The position numbers were made by a program, and so were the translations under genes. Below, one piece after another: positions 8,609-21,168 of a DNA stretch of 64,000 nucleotides (position 1 is its first letter; each line of letters starts with the position of its first letter). Source of the stretch: Mycoplasmatota bacterium (GTDB taxonomy: Bacteria > Bacillota_I > Bacilli_A > Acholeplasmatales > Acholeplasmataceae). The notes below the pieces were generated by a model that was given only the letters and a program-made list of their open reading frames with translations, was not told where the DNA came from and did not search any database. Where the stretch lies: the NCBI GenBank assembly GCA_018622495.1, contig CP076021.1:124001-188000 (forward strand). The letters are read 5' to 3'.

Positions 8609-9460
8609 CTATGATAAAGTGATATAGCCTACACCTAATGTTCCAGGTCCAGCATGTGCTCCGACAACAGGTGTCAACGGCACAAGATTAATCTCTAAGT
8701 CTGGATAATTTACTAGAATATGATTTTTAAATGCTTCAGCTTTATCTAAATTATTAGTATATACTATAAACATTATAACACTTTTATCTCTAATTTCATC
8801 GTTTATTATTTCTAATAAACGGCTTTGAGCCTTATTTGTTGTTCTAATTTTCTCAAGTGGAACCAATGCCCCATCACTTTGAATATGAAGAAGTGGCTTA
8901 ATCTTTAACAGCGTTCCAATAAAACCGTTTGCTGCTGATAACCTTCCGTTCTTCACTAAATATTTAAGTGTATCCACTAAAACATAAATCTTAATATGAT
9001 CTCTAATGCGCTCTAAATAATCAATAATATCAACAACTGTTTTATTATCCTTAATCATTTCTACTGCTTTTAATACCATATATGCTTCCCCATAAGAAAC
9101 TGTTCTAGAATCAAAAACATATACATTTAAATTCTCTACCATTTCTTTAGCTAATACTGCACCTTGATATGTACCACTTAATTTTGATGAGATTACAATA
9201 ACAAGAACATCTTTATAACCTTCAGCTTTTAACTCTTCATAAACATGTGCGATTTTACCTGTAGATGTTTGTGATGTTGAAACATCTATATCTGGGTTAT
9301 TTACAATAGTGTCATAGAATTCTTTTGCAGTAATATCAACAAAATCTTCATACTCTTTTCCAGCAAGATTTAAAGTAGATCTAATTACTTTTACCGGATA
9401 ATCTACTTTCATATAATCAATACCTGAATTACCACAAACCACAATGCCAATCTTATTCAT
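8609..9460 (-). CDS. DegV family protein, probable fatty acid-binding (FakB-like)
   Basis: DegV proteins bind one fatty acid; as FakB they present it to the FakA kinase for incorporation into phospholipid. The 283 residues show VVCGNSGIDYMKVDYPV at the start, DISTSQTSTG-like DVSTSQTSTGKI (about 59-70), VIVISSKLSGTYQGAVLAKE (about 88-107) and VKNGRLSAA (about 170-178), all DegV landmarks. The residue motif VGAHAGPGTLGVGY near the end is the fatty acid carboxylate site of the family. It is followed by the FabT-like regulator in the same operon. Confidence 0.88.
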   Translation of the reverse strand: MNKIGIVVCGNSGIDYMKVDYPVKVIRSTLNLAGKEYEDFVDITAKEFYDTIVNNPDIDVSTSQTSTGKIAHVYEELKAEGYKDVLVIVISSKLSGTYQGAVLAKEMVENLNVYVFDSRTVSYGEAYMVLKAVEMIKDNKTVVDIIDYLERIRDHIKIYVLVDTLKYLVKNGRLSAANGFIGTLLKIKPLLHIQSDGALVPLEKIRTTNKAQSRLLEIINDEIRDKSVIMFIVYTNNLDKAEAFKNHILVNYPDLEINLVPLTPVVGAHAGPGTLGVGYITLS

Positions 9461-9481
9461 ATTTTATTTTCTCCTTCAAAT

Positions 9482-9497
9482 ATTTTGAATATCAAAT
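9482..9497 (-). promoter_or_regulatory. Candidate FabT-type operator upstream of the degV-marR pair
   Basis: TTTGA-ATA-TCAAA forms a perfect inverted repeat (9484-9496) 24 bases upstream of the DegV start codon. It resembles the FabT palindrome of streptococci. A second, wider repeat (TTTGA-N7-TCAAA on the minus strand) lies at about 9520-9536. Binding by the MarR-type protein encoded downstream is inferred. Confidence 0.5.
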
Positions 9498-9532
9498 GTT
9501 ATATAAATATACTATCATATTTTGATACATAT

Positions 9533-10210
9533 TCAAAGGAATTTAGCTATTTTCTCCAGTTGAAAAATCGCTTTATGTTCATCTTCCATCATCAAATGAT
9601 GGTGTAAGAAATTTTCAAGCTTTGAGATTTCAAGTTTATTATATTTAATATTATCCTCAAGACGTTTATTATATGTTCTATGATATTCAGGTTTATATAT
9701 CATTACATAATTTATTACTTTAATCTCTTTTGGAATTACATTAGATAATATTTGTCTATAACTGATTGATTCCTGTAGTTTTTTTGTATATCTTTCTGTG
9801 CTTCTTCTTTCATCTTGATTGAACATACCAAATTCTAATACTATAATTAAACGATCATAAACTAAAATATAATCTGTACGCATGTGATTTCCAAAAACAA
9901 CAGGATACTCCATAATAATAGTGATGTTTTCTGTCCTTAACCCTTTCTCATACAACCTTAAAAATAACCTTCTCATTAGTTTAGTAGTATCAAACCATGT
10001 AATAATCTCTTCACTTTTTAAAGGAAATATAGAAATATTGTTTTTATTAAAAGTATTTTTAAAATTAATAAACTGATCCAATTCTTGATACATATTTACC
10101 CTTGTCTTTAATAATTCTTTTTCAATCTCCCAATTAAGAGTTTTAATAAATTCTGAATATTTTAAATATTCACTAAAACTATTGAACTGATTCATACACT
10201 TAATAGCCAT
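9533..10210 (-). CDS. Hypothetical protein, possible PD-(D/E)XK-like fold
   Basis: I do not recognise the family of this 225-residue protein. The start at 10210 has a good AGAGGTGA ribosome site. The central part reads MEYPVVFGNHMRTDYILVYD and then RLIIVLEFGMF (about residues 99-129), which resembles the D-x(n)-(V)-x-E core strand pair of PD-(D/E)XK nucleases, but the catalytic Lys after the Glu is absent (E-F-G). No membrane segments are evident. It stands alone between the degV promoter and the tRNA array and has a low-GC, Asn/Ile/Lys-rich composition. Confidence 0.6.
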   Translation of the reverse strand: MAIKCMNQFNSFSEYLKYSEFIKTLNWEIEKELLKTRVNMYQELDQFINFKNTFNKNNISIFPLKSEEIITWFDTTKLMRRLFLRLYEKGLRTENITIIMEYPVVFGNHMRTDYILVYDRLIIVLEFGMFNQDERRSTERYTKKLQESISYRQILSNVIPKEIKVINYVMIYKPEYHRTYNKRLEDNIKYNKLEISKLENFLHHHLMMEDEHKAIFQLEKIAKFL

Positions 10211-10410
10211 TTTTTCACCTCTATATATAATAGAGTAGGAATAATTATATTACTAATAAAAATTCCCAACATATAAAGACTTAATAATAATTTACTTATA
10301 TTATCTCCTTATATCGGAAATATCAACGTTTTCAATTATAGATAAATATAAAAAAATAACACATAATGGCAAACTAATGACCAATTATATGTCTATGTGT
10401 TTCAACAATT

Positions 10411-10431
10411 AAAATCAACAATCCTGATTTT
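10411..10431 (-). terminator. Possible terminator of the rRNA-tRNA operon
   Basis: The hairpin AAAATCA / TGATTTT with a 7-base loop lies 18 bases after tRNA-Phe on the minus strand. Only a short T-rich stretch follows. The remainder of 10211-10410 shows no gene or clear RNA. Confidence 0.45.
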
Positions 10432-10449
10432 ATATATTTAATTACTAGA

Positions 10450-10525
10450 TGGTGGCTCCGGGCCGAATCGAACTGCCGACACAAGGATTTTCAGTCCTTT
10501 GCTCTACCGACTGAGCTACAGAGCC
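10450..10525 (-). tRNA. tRNA-Phe (GAA)
   Basis: A 76-base cloverleaf with 5' GGCTCTG acceptor strand, TAGCTCAG D-arm, anticodon GAA in CTGAAAA, GTTCGATTC T-loop and encoded CCA. It is the last gene of the tRNA array. Confidence 0.95.
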
Positions 10526-10532
10526 ATAATTA

Positions 10533-10608
10533 TGGCGGTCCGGACGGGAGTTGAACCCGCGATCTCCTGCGTGACAGGCAGGCATGTTAACCACTACACC
10601 ACCGGACC
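10533..10608 (-). tRNA. tRNA-Asp (GTC)
   Basis: A 76-base cloverleaf with GGTCCGG acceptor strand, anticodon GTC in CTGTCAC, G discriminator and encoded CCA. Confidence 0.95.
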
Positions 10609-10615
10609 TAATTTT

Positions 10616-10692
<77 letters not shown>

Positions 10693-10728
10693 ATATAAAA
10701 AATATCTTAAATTAGTATTATACTCAAA

Positions 10729-10819
10729 TGGCGGAGGAAGAGGGATTCGAACCCCCGCGCCTTTGACAGCCTGCTGGTTTTCAAGACCAGTCCCTTCAGC
10801 CAGACTTGGGTATTCCTCC
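10729..10819 (-). tRNA. tRNA-Ser (TGA)
   Basis: A 91-base class II tRNA with a long variable arm. The anticodon is TGA in CTTGAAA, the acceptor strand GGAGGAA, the discriminator G and the CCA is encoded. Confidence 0.95.
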
Positions 10820-10859
10820 ACTATTATAACATATTGTATTAAATTTTTTAATAAAAATA

Positions 10860-10936
10860 TGGTGGACCCGGTAGGACTCGAACCTACGGCCGACCGGTTA
10901 TGAGCCGGTAGCTCTAACCAACTGAGCTACGGGTCC
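10860..10936 (-). tRNA. tRNA-Ile2 (CAT, lysidine-type)
   Basis: A 77-base tRNA with a CAT anticodon but GGACCCG acceptor and CCGGCTCATAACCGG anticodon arm, closer to tRNA-Ile2 than to Met tRNAs. It would read AUA codons after TilS converts C34 to lysidine, and tilS is present at 59.4 kb. Assignment as Ile2 rests on comparison with the other two CAT tRNAs here. Confidence 0.8.
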
Positions 10937-10940
10937 TAGT

Positions 10941-11017
10941 TGGTAGCGGCGGGGGGAATCGAACCCTCGACCTCACGGGTATGAGCCGTGCACTCTAACC
11001 AGCTGAGCTACGCCGCC
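10941..11017 (-). tRNA. Elongator tRNA-Met (CAT)
   Basis: A 77-base tRNA starting GGCGGCG, with anticodon CAT in GCTCATACC and 3' CGCTACCA, closely matching the Bacillus elongator Met tRNA pattern. Confidence 0.85.
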
Positions 11018-11089
11018 ATAAAACCTTTGTTATAAAGATCATGTCTATTGCTCAACTAAAGCTAAATAAACAATATAATTATAAAAATT

Positions 11090-11165
11090 TGGTGGAGCCT
11101 AGGGGAATCGAACCCCTGACCTCCTGCGTGCAAAGCAGGCGCTCTCCCATCTGAGCTAAGGCCCC
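11090..11165 (-). tRNA. tRNA-Ala (TGC), array copy
   Basis: A 76-base tRNA with anticodon TGC and the G3:U70 pair that identifies tRNA-Ala (GGGGCCT paired with AGGCTCC). It is nearly identical to the 16S-23S spacer copy at 14580. Confidence 0.95.
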
Positions 11166-11168
11166 TAG

Positions 11169-11256
11169 TGGTACCTCGAGTCGGACTTGAACCGACACGG
11201 ATTCATCATCCATGGGATTTTAAGTCCCACGTGTCTACCAATTTCACCATCGAGGC
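11169..11256 (-). tRNA. tRNA-Leu (TAA)
   Basis: An 88-base class II tRNA with long variable arm, anticodon TAA in CTTAAAA, acceptor GCCTCGA and encoded CCA. Confidence 0.94.
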
Positions 11257-11262
11257 ATATCA

Positions 11263-11338
11263 TGGTGACCCGTGAAGGATTCGAACCTTCGACACCTTGA
11301 TTAAAAGTCAAGTGCTCTACCACCTGAGCTAACGGGTC
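11263..11338 (-). tRNA. tRNA-Lys (TTT)
   Basis: A 76-base cloverleaf with acceptor GACCCGT, anticodon TTT in CTTTTAA and encoded CCA. Confidence 0.95.
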
Positions 11339-11344
11339 AAATAC

Positions 11345-11420
11345 TGGTGCCGAAAACAGGAATTGAACCCGCAACCCCCTGATTACAAGTCAGGTGCTCT
11401 ACCAATTGAGCTATTTCGGC
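11345..11420 (-). tRNA. tRNA-Thr (TGT)
   Basis: A 76-base cloverleaf with acceptor GCCGAAA, anticodon TGT in CTTGTAA and encoded CCA. Confidence 0.95.
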
Positions 11421-11426
11421 AAAAAA

Positions 11427-11502
11427 TGGTGGGAGTTAACGGGCTCGAACCGCTGACCCTCTGCTTGTAAGGCAGATGCTCTCCCAACTGAGCTAAACTC
11501 CC
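11427..11502 (-). tRNA. tRNA-Val (TAC)
   Basis: A 76-base cloverleaf with acceptor GGGAGTT, anticodon TAC in CTTACAA and encoded CCA. It is the first tRNA after 5S rRNA. Confidence 0.95.
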
Positions 11503-11514
11503 ATTTTTAGAGAT

Positions 11515-11627
11515 ATGCCTGGCAACTTCCTATCTTCGCTCCTTAGAACTATTTTCGGCGTAGAAGTGCTTAACTGCTGTGTTCGGGATGGGAACAGGTG
11601 TGACCACTTCGCTATCGTCACCAGACG
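11515..11627 (-). rRNA. rrf: 5S ribosomal RNA
   Basis: About 113 bases on the minus strand, beginning near TCTGGTGACGATAGCGAAG and containing the conserved CCCATCCCGAACACAG loop. The ends TGCCTGGC and GTCTGGT pair. It lies between 23S and tRNA-Val. End positions are approximate. Confidence 0.93.
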
Positions 11628-11679
11628 TCTCTCAAAACTAGATAAAAGTTATGTCAAAAGTTATGAATCAAAATTGTAT

Positions 11680-14543
<2,864 letters not shown>

Positions 14544-14579
14544 CTTTTGACAGCTTTTATCTACTTTTCAAAGATCTCT

Positions 14580-14655
14580 TGGTGGAGCTTAGGGGAATCG
14601 AACCCCTGACCTCCTGCGTGCAAAGCAGGCGCTCTCCCATCTGAGCTAAAGCCCC
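14580..14655 (-). tRNA. tRNA-Ala (TGC), spacer copy
   Basis: A 76-base tRNA with anticodon TGC and the G3:U70 pair (GGGGCTT / AAGCTCC). It lies in the 16S-23S spacer after tRNA-Ile and differs from the array copy at the bottom of the acceptor stem. Confidence 0.95.
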
Positions 14656-14680
14656 ATATAAATACGGTATTAAAATAAAA

Positions 14681-14757
<77 letters not shown>

Positions 14758-14852
14758 ACGAGATTTGTAAACAAGTCCCTGAAAACTGAATATGATGAGT
14801 GATTTGTGAGAATAATATATATACTGTTTATAAGTATATGCCTTTCTCCTTA

Positions 14853-16376
<1,524 letters not shown>

Positions 16377-16492
16377 ATTTTATCGTTTGTTTGTTAATAG
16401 CTCTTTTTTAAATCTTTTTAATTCTTTTATACACTCATCATCATTCAGTTTTCAAAGACTTTTTACTCGCACACGTTTTCGCGTGCTTTATA

Positions 16493-16521
16493 ATTCTATC
16501 ATTATAAAATAACCTTGTCAA
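16493..16521 (-). promoter_or_regulatory. rRNA operon promoter
   Basis: Perfect TTGACA (minus strand, 16516-16521), 17 bases, then TAGAAT (16493-16498). Upstream is A/T-rich, including the perfect hairpin TTTCATAT-TAT-ATATGAAA at 16535-16553, which may act as an UP element or as a weak terminator for tRNA-Tyr. Downstream, GCACGCG-AAAA-CGTGTGC (16469-16486) forms a hairpin near the transcript start. Confidence 0.85.
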
Positions 16522-16572
16522 TAACTATTTTTAATTTCATATATAATATGAAAACAAGGTACTTATAATAGA

Positions 16573-16656
16573 TGGTGGAGGGGGGCCGATTCGAACTGCC
16601 GAACCGTTAGGAACAGATTTACAGTCTGCCGCGTTTAGCCACTTCGCTACCCCTCC
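16573..16656 (-). tRNA. tRNA-Tyr (GTA)
   Basis: An 84-base class II tRNA with anticodon GTA in CTGTAAA, acceptor GGAGGGG, long variable arm and encoded CCA. It sits upstream of the rRNA promoter and has its own promoter. Confidence 0.95.
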
Positions 16657-16676
16657 GTTTTTAGGCTTGCCTATAT

Positions 16677-16705
16677 ATTCTAACTTATCACGTTTTAAAA
16701 TGCAA
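16677..16705 (-). promoter_or_regulatory. Promoter of tRNA-Tyr
   Basis: TTGCAT (minus strand 16700-16705), 17 bases, then TAGAAT (16677-16682), ending 20 bases before the tRNA. The spacer contains one arm of a long inverted repeat (see next entry). Confidence 0.7.
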
Positions 16706-16749
16706 GAGTTTTATGCTTCTTTTTTTTACATTTTTTTAAAACGTGTTAA
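16685..16749. repeat. Inverted repeat TTATCACGTTTTAAAA ... TTTTAAAACGTGTTAA
   Basis: Arms at 16685-16700 and 16734-16749 match over 15 of 16 pairs around a ~33-base centre. One arm lies in the spacer of the tRNA-Tyr promoter. It is not a normal terminator because the loop is long and there is no T-run after the minus-strand arm. It could be a paired operator or an extended hairpin closing the parAB-DUF951 transcript. Confidence 0.5.
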
Positions 16750-16786
16750 ATAGATATGTTTTTATTGTATATATAGTATATATATA

Positions 16787-16993
16787 TCATTTAATATGAG
16801 CACTATTTTCTACCTTTTTTATTTTTAAAGCTAATTCTGGTTTGAATATCATTAATTCTCTACCACAATTCACACATTTAATTCTTACCTCAGCACCAAT
16901 GCGAAGAACTTCCCATTGATGTGATCCACAAGCATGCGGTTTTTTTAATACTAATACATCGCCTACATTATATTTCATTTTTTTATTATCCAT
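16787..16993 (-). CDS. DUF951 family protein
   Basis: A small protein of unknown function, often beside parB in Firmicutes (YyzM-type). The 68 residues contain KKPHACGSHQWEVLRIGAEV and RIKCVNCGRELMI, with Cys spaced as in a zinc-binding knuckle (CVNC plus an upstream C and H). The ATG at 16993 overlaps parB by 19 bases; the in-frame ATG at 16978 gives a 63-residue product with an ATGA overlap with the parB stop and may be the true start. Neither has a strong SD. Confidence 0.85.
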   Translation of the reverse strand: MDNKKMKYNVGDVLVLKKPHACGSHQWEVLRIGAEVRIKCVNCGRELMIFKPELALKIKKVENSAHIK

Positions 16994-17808
16994 TTGATTA
17001 ATTCATCAATACTTTCTTCTTCTTGTAAATAGATTGTTATTTTTTTATCATTAATTGACACTTTATGTTCATTAAAATATTTTTTCAATTGTTTTTCTTC
17101 TTTGCTATATTTATTTTGTGCTTTTCTGATAATCTTATTGGTTTTTTGTTCTTTTTTAGTGAGTTCTTCTACTTGTCTTACACTCAAACCCTGACGCATA
17201 ATTTTATTAGCAATACGTACAATTAAATCTTGATCTTTTAATTTACTTAGCGCTCTTGCATGCCCCATATTAATTTTATTATTTAATATATATGATTGTA
17301 CTTCTTCAGGTAAGTTCAATAATCCCAAAATATTTGTTACATGTGATCTACTTTTACCAATTCTTTCAGCAAGCTGCGCTTGTGTTAAATTAAGATTTCT
17401 CATCATCACACGATAAGCTTCCGCTTCTTCAATCGGCGATAAATCTTCTCTTTGAAGATTTTCAGCAAGTGCGATTTCAGCAATTTTTATTTCTTCATAT
17501 TGTCTTACAATCGCAGGAATAGATGCTAGTCCCACTTGTTTTGTTGCTCTATATCTTCTTTCACCAGATACAATAAGATACCCATCCATTGTTTTTTTTA
17601 CAATAATAGGTTGAAAAACACCATGTTCACGAATAGACTGAGCAAGTTCATCAATTTTATCCTGGTCAAAATTCCTTCTCGGTTGAAAAGGATTTGGTTT
17701 AATCTCAGATAAACTTATTTCATCGATGACTTCACCTTCTAAAACATCATCCACATGATGTTCTTTTAGCAAGTCAACAAATGTTCTTGCTTTATTTTCT
17801 TCCTTCAT
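16975..17808 (-). CDS. parB: Chromosome partitioning protein ParB (Spo0J type)
   Basis: ParB is a CTP-dependent clamp that loads at parS sites and, with ParA, segregates the chromosome origin. The 277 residues show IKPNPFQPRRNFDQ (36-49), the CTP-binding GERRYRA (about 77-83), ENLQREDLSPIEEA (about 114-127), and a helix-turn-helix LTQAQLAERIGKSRSHVTN (about 137-155). It overlaps parA by 17 bases. No perfect parS palindrome was seen in the window. Confidence 0.95.
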   Translation of the reverse strand: MKEENKARTFVDLLKEHHVDDVLEGEVIDEISLSEIKPNPFQPRRNFDQDKIDELAQSIREHGVFQPIIVKKTMDGYLIVSGERRYRATKQVGLASIPAIVRQYEEIKIAEIALAENLQREDLSPIEEAEAYRVMMRNLNLTQAQLAERIGKSRSHVTNILGLLNLPEEVQSYILNNKINMGHARALSKLKDQDLIVRIANKIMRQGLSVRQVEELTKKEQKTNKIIRKAQNKYSKEEKQLKKYFNEHKVSINDKKITIYLQEEESIDELIKWIIKK

Positions 17809-18571
17809 TTTGCTTCAAAATCTCCTTTGCTAAAGACTTGTAAAGTTTTGATGCTGGTGACTTAGGTGCATATGTAATCACTGGTAATCCGAAAGTTGGT
17901 GCAACCTGAGCTGCAACATTACTTGTTATGATGGTATCAAAAACACCTTCATTAAAATAATTTTTAATTTCATGAACAATTTCCCAACCATTTTTAGTAC
18001 GACGATCTAACATCGTTAACAAAACACCTTCAATCATTAAATTTTTATTGTTAAGCTTCATATTCTTTTGAACAATTCTTATAGTGTTTAATAATTGTGT
18101 GAGTCCATCAATAGCCAAGAATTGACATTGCACCGGTATAAGCACTGAATTTGATGCATATAATGCACTCAATGTTAATAATCCTAAAGAAGGCGGGCAA
18201 TCGATTAATATATAATCATATAAATCTGATATTTCTTTTATTCTATAACCTAAAATTTGTTCTCTATCAACATCATTCATTTTAACTTCTATATGTGCAA
18301 GTTCAATAGTTGCTGGTAAAACATCAATATTTAATTCTTTTAAGTGAATAAGTGCATTACCAATATACTTTTCTCCTAATAAAACATCAGTCACTGTTGA
18401 ATAAAGCATTGAGCGATTAATACCAAGACTTGTTGTTGTACTCGCTTGAGGGTCTAAATCTATTAATAGTACCTTTTTGCCTAATAAACCAAGAGCTGCT
18501 GAAAGATTCACACTAGTTGTTGTTTTACCAACTCCACCTTTTTGATTTGAAATTGCTATAACTTTTCCCAT
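17792..18571 (-). CDS. parA: Chromosome partitioning ATPase ParA (Soj type)
   Basis: ParA is a Walker-type ATPase that binds DNA non-specifically and is moved by ParB. The 259 residues begin MGKVIAISNQKGGVGKTTTS with the deviant Walker A KGGVGKTT at 10-17, and contain DYILIDCPPSLGLLTLSAL (about 116-134). The short N-terminus is typical of the chromosomal class. It lies between rsmG and parB. Confidence 0.96.
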   Translation of the reverse strand: MGKVIAISNQKGGVGKTTTSVNLSAALGLLGKKVLLIDLDPQASTTTSLGINRSMLYSTVTDVLLGEKYIGNALIHLKELNIDVLPATIELAHIEVKMNDVDREQILGYRIKEISDLYDYILIDCPPSLGLLTLSALYASNSVLIPVQCQFLAIDGLTQLLNTIRIVQKNMKLNNKNLMIEGVLLTMLDRRTKNGWEIVHEIKNYFNEGVFDTIITSNVAAQVAPTFGLPVITYAPKSPASKLYKSLAKEILKQNEGRK

Positions 18572-18582
18572 TGTATTCCCTT

Positions 18583-19287
18583 CTATAATGGTTTTTTCTT
18601 CATGATTGCGTATAATCTTGGATATCCATTAATATGTTTTTCTTTTTCAATGACTAATAACGCTCTAAACCCCATGTCATTAGGCAAATCAATTTTAACT
18701 GTTTTTTGTATTTTTGCATTTAATATATGTAACGCATTTTTAGCATCGTTAATCTCGTGATCATAATTCGATCCTTTATACGCTATAAAATACTTCCCTT
18801 CTTTTACCATTGGGATCCCTAACTCTAAAATCAACTGTAACGATCCTAAAGCTCTTGCAGTAACTATATCATATTGATTTTGATGTTTAATCGCGTAAGT
18901 TTCAATTCTATCGTATATTAATTCTACATCATTTATGTGTAATGCTTCAAGTAATTTTTCTAAAAAGGTAATCCTTTTGCCCAAAGAATCAACAATAGTC
19001 ACTTTTAGGTGAGGAAATATGATTTTTAAAGGAATGGATGGAAATCCAGCACCTGCACCCATGTCGCATATTGTTTTTTGCGATAAAAGATCAATAGCTT
19101 TCGCCATTGTTAAAGAATCATAAAAGTGTTTAAAATATACTTCCATTTCATCTGTGATACGCGTTAAATTAACTTTTTTATTATATTCAATAAGTATTTG
19201 ATAATAAGTTTTAAATTGTTCTTTTTGTTTATCTGAAACTTTGATTTGATAGTCTTGATTTAATTGTTGTATAAATTTATCAAACAT
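18583..19287 (-). CDS. rsmG: 16S rRNA (guanine527-N7)-methyltransferase RsmG
   Basis: RsmG (GidB) makes m7G527 in 16S rRNA using S-adenosylmethionine. The 234 residues contain the SAM motif [17 protein letters not shown] (about 68-84), the FLEKL helix, and the [19 protein letters not shown] segment. It overlaps mnmG by 8 bases, in the classical gidA-gidB-parA-parB order. Confidence 0.95.
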   Translation of the reverse strand: MFDKFIQQLNQDYQIKVSDKQKEQFKTYYQILIEYNKKVNLTRITDEMEVYFKHFYDSLTMAKAIDLLSQKTICDMGAGAGFPSIPLKIIFPHLKVTIVDSLGKRITFLEKLLEALHINDVELIYDRIETYAIKHQNQYDIVTARALGSLQLILELGIPMVKEGKYFIAYKGSNYDHEINDAKNALHILNAKIQKTVKIDLPNDMGFRALLVIEKEKHINGYPRLYAIMKKKPL

Positions 19288-21142
19288 TTTTATAGTTTCC
19301 TGATTCTATATATATAAGTAGAATTGAAATATCAGCAGGATTAACACCAGAAATCCTAGACGCTTGACCTAGTGTTAAAGGTCGTATCTTATTTAACTTT
19401 TCTCTACTTTCAGATGAAATGTTTTTAATAAGGTCATAATTGATTATTTCTGGTATTTCTTTTTGTTCTAAACGTTGCATTTTTTTTGCTTCACGCATAG
19501 CCTTTTGGATATAACCTTGATATTTAACTGTAATTTCCACTTGTTCTAATACATCTTGATGATATTCGGTTTTAATGAAATGTTTAATATCTTCTTTATT
19601 AATTTCTGGACGTTTTAATAAATTAGCTAAAGTATAAGCTTCAAAAATACGTGCAGAGTTTCTAGATGCTAAATATGCATTATTTTCTTCATTAGGCATC
19701 ACACGATATGTTTCAAGTTCTTTTAATAACTTATTAATTTGTCTTTCTTTTTCTAAAAACTTTTGATATTTGGATTCATCAATCATTTGATGTTCATATC
19801 CATAACGCATTAATCTTAAATCCGCATTATCATTTCTTAATAGTAAACGATGCTCTGCACGAGACGTTAATAAGCGATAAGGATCTAATACACCCTTCGT
19901 TACCAAATCATCAATTAAAACACCAATATATGCTTCATGTCGCTCTAAAATAAAAGGTTTTTTATGATCAAGTTTTAGGCTTGCATTTACACCTGCCATT
20001 AATCCTTGACATGCGGCTTCTTCATAACCGCTAGTTCCATTAATTTGCCCAGCACAAAATAAATTTTTAACACGTTTAGTTTCAAGTGTTAATTTTAACT
20101 GTATTGGATTAATTGCATCATATTCGATTGCATATGCATATCTTATGATTTTTGCATTTTCAAGTCCTGGAATAGTTTTTATCATTTCTTCTTGCACATA
20201 TTGTGGTAACGAGGTAGAAAATCCTTGGACATAAAGTTCATCAATAGATAACGATTCTGGTTCAATAAAAATTTGATGTCTTGGTTTATCATTAAAACGA
20301 ACAACTTTATCTTCTATAGATGGGCAATATCTTGGTCCAACACCTTCAACAACACCACCATACATCGCTGATTCATCTAAATGTTGATTAATGATTTCAT
20401 GTGTTTCGCTACCTGTGTGTGTTAGATAACAAAATTCTTGAGGATTCTCATGGTAGTACACATTGTCATAACTAAATGTATATGCCATACCATCACCTGG
20501 TTGTATTGCCATTTTAAGTGGATTAATACTATCTTTAGCAATACGAGGTGGTGTTCCTGTTTTTAATCTGATAACTTCAAACCCTAAATCTTTTAATTGC
20601 TCACTTAACCCGAATGTTGTAGGTTCACCACTTGGTCCATTTGAAGTTTTATTTTTCCCAATAAGTATATTACTACTTAAATAAGTTCCTGTAGTTAAAA
20701 TAACAGTCTTACCTAAAATTTCACGTCCATCATTTAAAACAACACCTTTGACCTCATTGTTTTCAATGATCATATGATCAACTAAACCTTCAAGTACTGT
20801 TAAAAGCTCGGTATTTTGTAATACTTCAAGCATTTCTTTAGGATATGCAGCTTTATCAATTTGTGCACGAAGTGCTCTTACAGCTGGCCCTTTAGAAGCG
20901 TTTAACATCTTCATTTGAATTTGTGTCTTATCTGCACTTCTTGCCATTTGACCACCAAGTGCATCTATTTCTCTAACAACGATACCTTTTGCAGGACCAC
21001 CAATTGATGGATTACAAGGTAAAGAAGCAACCTTATTCAGGTTGCCTGTTATCACAATCGTATTTTTATTCATGCGTGCCATCGCAAGTGCGGCTTCTAC
21101 GCCTGCATGTCCTGCGCCAACAACGATACCATCATAAATCAT
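19280..21142 (-). CDS. mnmG: tRNA uridine-5-carboxymethylaminomethyl synthesis protein MnmG
   Basis: MnmG (GidA) works with the GTPase MnmE to modify U34 of several tRNAs, using FAD and methylene-THF. The 620 residues begin with the FAD-binding GxGxxG form [18 protein letters not shown] (7-24), followed by [20 protein letters not shown] (about 42-61) and TGTYL. The [19 protein letters not shown] region (about 361-379) and C-terminal helical domain are complete. Length is normal. Confidence 0.97.
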   Translation of the reverse strand: MIYDGIVVGAGHAGVEAALAMARMNKNTIVITGNLNKVASLPCNPSIGGPAKGIVVREIDALGGQMARSADKTQIQMKMLNASKGPAVRALRAQIDKAAYPKEMLEVLQNTELLTVLEGLVDHMIIENNEVKGVVLNDGREILGKTVILTTGTYLSSNILIGKNKTSNGPSGEPTTFGLSEQLKDLGFEVIRLKTGTPPRIAKDSINPLKMAIQPGDGMAYTFSYDNVYYHENPQEFCYLTHTGSETHEIINQHLDESAMYGGVVEGVGPRYCPSIEDKVVRFNDKPRHQIFIEPESLSIDELYVQGFSTSLPQYVQEEMIKTIPGLENAKIIRYAYAIEYDAINPIQLKLTLETKRVKNLFCAGQINGTSGYEEAACQGLMAGVNASLKLDHKKPFILERHEAYIGVLIDDLVTKGVLDPYRLLTSRAEHRLLLRNDNADLRLMRYGYEHQMIDESKYQKFLEKERQINKLLKELETYRVMPNEENNAYLASRNSARIFEAYTLANLLKRPEINKEDIKHFIKTEYHQDVLEQVEITVKYQGYIQKAMREAKKMQRLEQKEIPEIINYDLIKNISSESREKLNKIRPLTLGQASRISGVNPADISILLIYIESGNYKNV

Positions 21143-21168
21143 ATTATCACTTCTTTATTATTTGTTAT

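Noticed and set aside
16481-18600. parS sites near parB
   Set aside because: No TGTTTCACGTGAAACA-like palindrome was found; ACGT-containing repeats here do not match the consensus.
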